From Pegoplata infirma (lineage: Eukaryota; Arthropoda; Insecta; Diptera; Anthomyiidae), in the NCBI GenBank assembly GCA_963921195.1, contig OY992540.1, positions 14,887,136-14,951,135 of the forward strand: a DNA stretch of 64,000 nucleotides, read 5' to 3'. The stretch's first letter is position 1; each line of letters begins with the position of its first letter. Below are positions 61,245-64,000 of this stretch, one piece after another. Made by a program: the position numbers and the translations under genes. The notes under the pieces are model-generated. The model worked only from the letters and a program-made list of their open reading frames with translations. It had not been told where the DNA came from and did not search any database.

Positions 61245-62399
61245 ATGGAGGGAAGACGCCCTAAATGCCAATTTTGTCGTCAAAACCATCCTCTCAAGTA
61301 TTGTAAGGAATTTATGGGATGGTCCGTGTCACTTCGACGTCTATCGCTGGTCAACAAAAAGATGTGCCTTAATTGTCTCGCCCATTGCCACACGCGGTTC
61401 TGGTGCCCATCTCGAGACCGATGCCAAAAACTTACGTCCGACGGCCGAGTGTGTAATGCCCGGCATCACTCTATGATTCATCGCGAAGAACGAGATCCTT
61501 TGTCGTCCAGCTTTGAGGACGAGGTTGAAGATTGGCCGTACAATAATGAAAATGAACCAGAGATTCAAGAGGCCAACATACCTCCACGTGAGACGAATCA
61601 ACCTCTCCAGGTCAGTCCTCCTCCACACGATCAAAAACAACCTCTACAGGTCAATCATCCTCCACAAGATCAAAAACAACCTCTACAGGTCAATCACCCT
61701 CCACAAGAGCAAAATGAGCCTCCAAAATGCCTCAGTCCTCTTCAACAGAATGCTATGGCTCCACCCACCTTAGAGTATTGTCCAGATAAGGAAATCGGAA
61801 ATGCCACTTTGCTCCAATTGGAATGCACTCCGTTGCCGCTATGGCAAGAACCAGGTGCCCGCATAAAGGGACTACAAGCAAACCCGTGGTCGGTCATCCC
61901 TCCTTTAGTTCGAATCAACTTGAACTACGAAGGAAATAAAATGTATACCACTTTCTTGTTGGACCCCACCGAGGCACGCTCATTCGTTCTCCGAGATGTT
62001 GCTCAAATGCTACCGAACTTTGCTCCTATTTGTCGCTCGAATAATAAAATGTACGGAAGTTTCATCCTAGAGCCGACTTTCTCTCACCAACAATCGGTAA
62101 ATATTCGGCTATTAATGCCTCTTCGCGAGCGCCTTCCGTTTCGGATTCCAGCTGCTATTCAGGATCAAAATTTATTACTCCACTACCAGGCTTATCAGCC
62201 ACTCGCTCACCCCACATTTGCTACATGGCGAGAAGTAGATGGCGTATTAGGCCAAGACGTAGCTGCCCAGATTCTAAAGCCGCCCATGGAGCAGGCTCCC
62301 ATCGGGGTATCTATGGCACAGCAATCCACTTTCGGTTGGATTATATCCGGAACTTGGAAAGGCTGTTCTTGCCACAATTCTGCGGGCGGAATATGTTGA
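61245..62399 (+). CDS. extra ORF: zinc-motif and protease-like protein with no active site
   Basis: A 384-residue frame sits where some BEL/Pao and gypsy elements carry env, but no signal peptide or membrane segment is visible. Residues 8-85 hold three zinc motifs (CQFCRQNHPLKYC, CLNCLAHCHTRFWC, CNARHHSMIH) that parallel those of the element's own Gag in order and spacing. About 115-155 is a proline-rich part with three near-identical 13-residue repeats (QKQPLQVNHPPQD). The C-terminal half mirrors the protease region of Gag-Pol: LLDPTEARSF at about 238 sits where Gag-Pol has LLDAGSEKSF, and VLGQDV...STFGWIISG matches IIGSD...SQFGWYLSG. The catalytic D-A-G-S is therefore D-P-T-E, and activity is unlikely. 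It looks like an ancient internal duplication of the zinc-protease segment kept as an accessory protein, perhaps an RNA-binding or capsid partner. The stop codon lies in the first bases of the 3' LTR. Confidence 0.85.
   Translation: MEGRRPKCQFCRQNHPLKYCKEFMGWSVSLRRLSLVNKKMCLNCLAHCHTRFWCPSRDRCQKLTSDGRVCNARHHSMIHREERDPLSSSFEDEVEDWPYNNENEPEIQEANIPPRETNQPLQVSPPPHDQKQPLQVNHPPQDQKQPLQVNHPPQEQNEPPKCLSPLQQNAMAPPTLEYCPDKEIGNATLLQLECTPLPLWQEPGARIKGLQANPWSVIPPLVRINLNYEGNKMYTTFLLDPTEARSFVLRDVAQMLPNFAPICRSNNKMYGSFILEPTFSHQQSVNIRLLMPLRERLPFRIPAAIQDQNLLLHYQAYQPLAHPTFATWREVDGVLGQDVAAQILKPPMEQAPIGVSMAQQSTFGWIISGTWKGCSCHNSAGGIC
61634..61710 (+). repeat. 39-bp tandem repeat within the extra ORF
   Basis: Units of AAAACAACCTCTACAGGTCA followed by ATCATCCTCCACAAGATC, two full copies plus diverged flanking ones, in frame. 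Confidence 0.75.
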
Positions 62400-62745
62400 A
62401 CCCAGTTCAACAACGGTTTCATCAAAGCGAGGTGCCACAGTGACACCTCTGTGTAAAAAATCTTTTTTTTTATCTTTTCTTTTTTTGTTTTTGTAAAATA
62501 ATGAATTTCTTTTTTTTTTCTCTTTCTTGGGTTTAACGAAACCTTTCCTTTCTTTCTTTTTATACTACATTTTTTCTAAAAACTACATTTCTGTATCCAT
62601 TTTCTATTTTTTTTTAAGTTTAGAATAGTTTCAACCTTAGACGAGCAAGAAGCTCTATCAATAAAGTTAATTTTAGTTCACATTGAACTCAATTTTGTTT
62701 TTATTTCCAATTTTTTTGGAAACCCACTCATTGGCCACGCCAACA
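62394..62745 (+). repeat. 3' LTR of the BEL/Pao element
   Basis: 352 bp; no difference from the 5' LTR was found, including the lengths of the T runs checked. Confidence 0.95.
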
Positions 62746-64000
62746 GTACTTATAACCATTAACCTCCAGTATAAGCTCCTTAAATTTACACATATGGTGA
62801 ATAATGCTGCATGTATGTTCACTTACCCCGAGATCCTTGTATTTACCAACTAATATTTCTATGTTGACATTTTCAAACGCACTTTTTATATCGAGGAAAA
62901 GACACACCATAAATTTTCTTTCCTTTTTAGCAAGATGAGCTGCAGACCAAAGAGTAATAGTATTATCATATGTTGATCTTCCTCGACGAAACCCAGATTG
63001 AGAGTTGTTTAATTTACTGTTCGATTCAAGCTGATGTTCCAATCTATTATATACCAATCTTTCGAATATTTTACGCAAACAAGATATTAGAGCAACTGAT
63101 CTGTATGAGTCTGGGCTTTCCGGTGGTTTGCCCTTTTTGTGCAGAGGTATCACATTGTATTTCATCCAAGTCTGCGGAATACTAATATTCAACCAGACGT
63201 AGTTATACATTTTCAGAAGTTGATTTTTCACATCATTGTCAAATTTTTTAATGTGCCCATTTCTGATGCCGTCAAGTCCTGGCGACGTATCCTTGGATGC
63301 GGATATAGCCATTTCCAGTTCACTTAATAAAAACTCTTTATCCCTCGGTACAGTTCGTAAGAGTGAAAGATCATTTATTGGGCCCATGGGTCCAGAAAGA
63401 TTGTCAGAAAACTGATCTGCGCATGAAACAGGTAGAGTTGGTGGTTTTGGTATATTCATGCCTCTAAATTTTCGAATAGTCTTCCAGAGCTCAGTAGGAG
63501 TTATGTCTGAATCTATATTTTCACACATTAACCTCCAACCAAGTTTCTTTTCACGTTTGATGGTATAAAGATATTCTTTTTTACAGGTGATGAGTTTGTT
63601 TAAATTGTCCCTTGTTGGTTCTTTTTTAAACTGTGAAAGTGCTCTTATTTGTATAGCTTTAACTTTATTACATTTCATGTTCCACCAAGGGTTATCCGGA
63701 TAGGTTTTCTTATTGGTCTTAACTTTAAACTTTTCATAAAATAGATGTGAAAATTTATCAAATTTTTCATCTTCCGGGCTGCTTACAAATTCATCACATC
63801 TGATTATTTCCCACACTCTACTGTTAAGAACACTATTAGGAATTTCCTTTGGTACACCATACGAAGTCTTTCGATTCAGTATTGGTCTTAATTGTAACGT
63901 CATATATATTACGCAGTGACTACTACCCAAACACTCGTTCAGTGTAGTCCATGTTGAAATTAATGCGAGAGGTGGACTGCATATGGACAAGTCTATAGCT
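62746..64000 (-). CDS. LINE ORF2, N-terminal part, cut by window edge
   Basis: The frame is open from the window end to the BEL/Pao boundary. It starts within what looks like the end of the endonuclease domain (NECLGSSH), then runs through a linker with NPWWNMKCNKVK into the reverse transcriptase fingers and palm: DTSPGLDGIRN, YRSVALISCLRKIFE, SGFRRGRSTYDN and the first catalytic Asp in FLDIKSAFENVN. The 5' part, including most of the endonuclease and any ORF1, lies beyond 64000. No stop or frameshift is seen, so the LINE was apparently intact when interrupted. Confidence 0.88.

Larger units (their letters stand above)
53007..62745 (+). mobile_element. intact BEL/Pao LTR retrotransposon, 9739 bp
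   Basis: Two 352-bp LTRs (TGTTGAACCC...GCCAACA) appear identical by eye. GTACT is duplicated on both sides (53002-53006, 62746-62750). In order: primer-binding site, 2.4-kb leader with tandem repeats, gag-pol ORF (55772-61081), extra ORF (61245-62399). It is inserted in reverse orientation within the RT domain of a LINE. Confidence 0.95.

Overview
The window is AT-rich nuclear DNA from a higher dipteran, probably a calyptrate fly; the placement is inferred from an insect-type NSF protein, the intron sizes and the transposon content. It holds two host genes on opposite strands with converging 3' ends, plus the last codons of a third gene at the left edge. Almost everything else is nested mobile DNA.

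Layout. 1-75: C-terminal codons of a plus-strand gene. About 760-12,260: transposon graveyard with large inverted-repeat elements at 2982-6184 and 6420-8804 and a cluster of nested MITEs at 9.4-12.3 kb. 12,851-28,085 (+): NSF, the AAA+ ATPase that disassembles SNARE complexes, nine exons and 744 residues. Its third intron (8.5 kb) carries a 2.8-kb palindrome, several foldback elements and a minisatellite. Its last intron (4 kb) carries another foldback and a possible 45-nt in-frame cassette exon. 28.1-34.2 kb: intergenic DNA with inverted repeats. 34,285-48,920 (-): a five-exon gene for a 1345-residue protein ending in an ALMS motif, so an Alms1-type centrosome/basal-body protein. Its introns hold an intact 5.08-kb Ty3/gypsy element (35,451-40,526), a foldback pair and a second copy of the minisatellite. 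49.9-64 kb: an I-type LINE on the minus strand, split by an intact 9.7-kb BEL/Pao element (53,007-62,745, plus strand) with seemingly identical LTRs and a 5-bp target duplication.

Three things stand out. First, the BEL/Pao element has an extra ORF where an envelope gene would sit. It encodes three zinc motifs and a protease-like fold whose active site is lost, and it starts right after a strong splice acceptor. Second, many TIR elements here have 8-bp target duplications, and seven of the eight read fit nTnnnnAn, the hAT target consensus. Several of these hAT-like elements are filled with palindromic short motifs. Third, both host genes show unannotated splicing possibilities: a cassette exon in NSF and a split last exon in the ALMS-motif gene.

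No tRNA, rRNA, CRISPR or prokaryotic feature was seen. Coordinates were read by eye and may be off by one or two bases; motif positions in long proteins are approximate.
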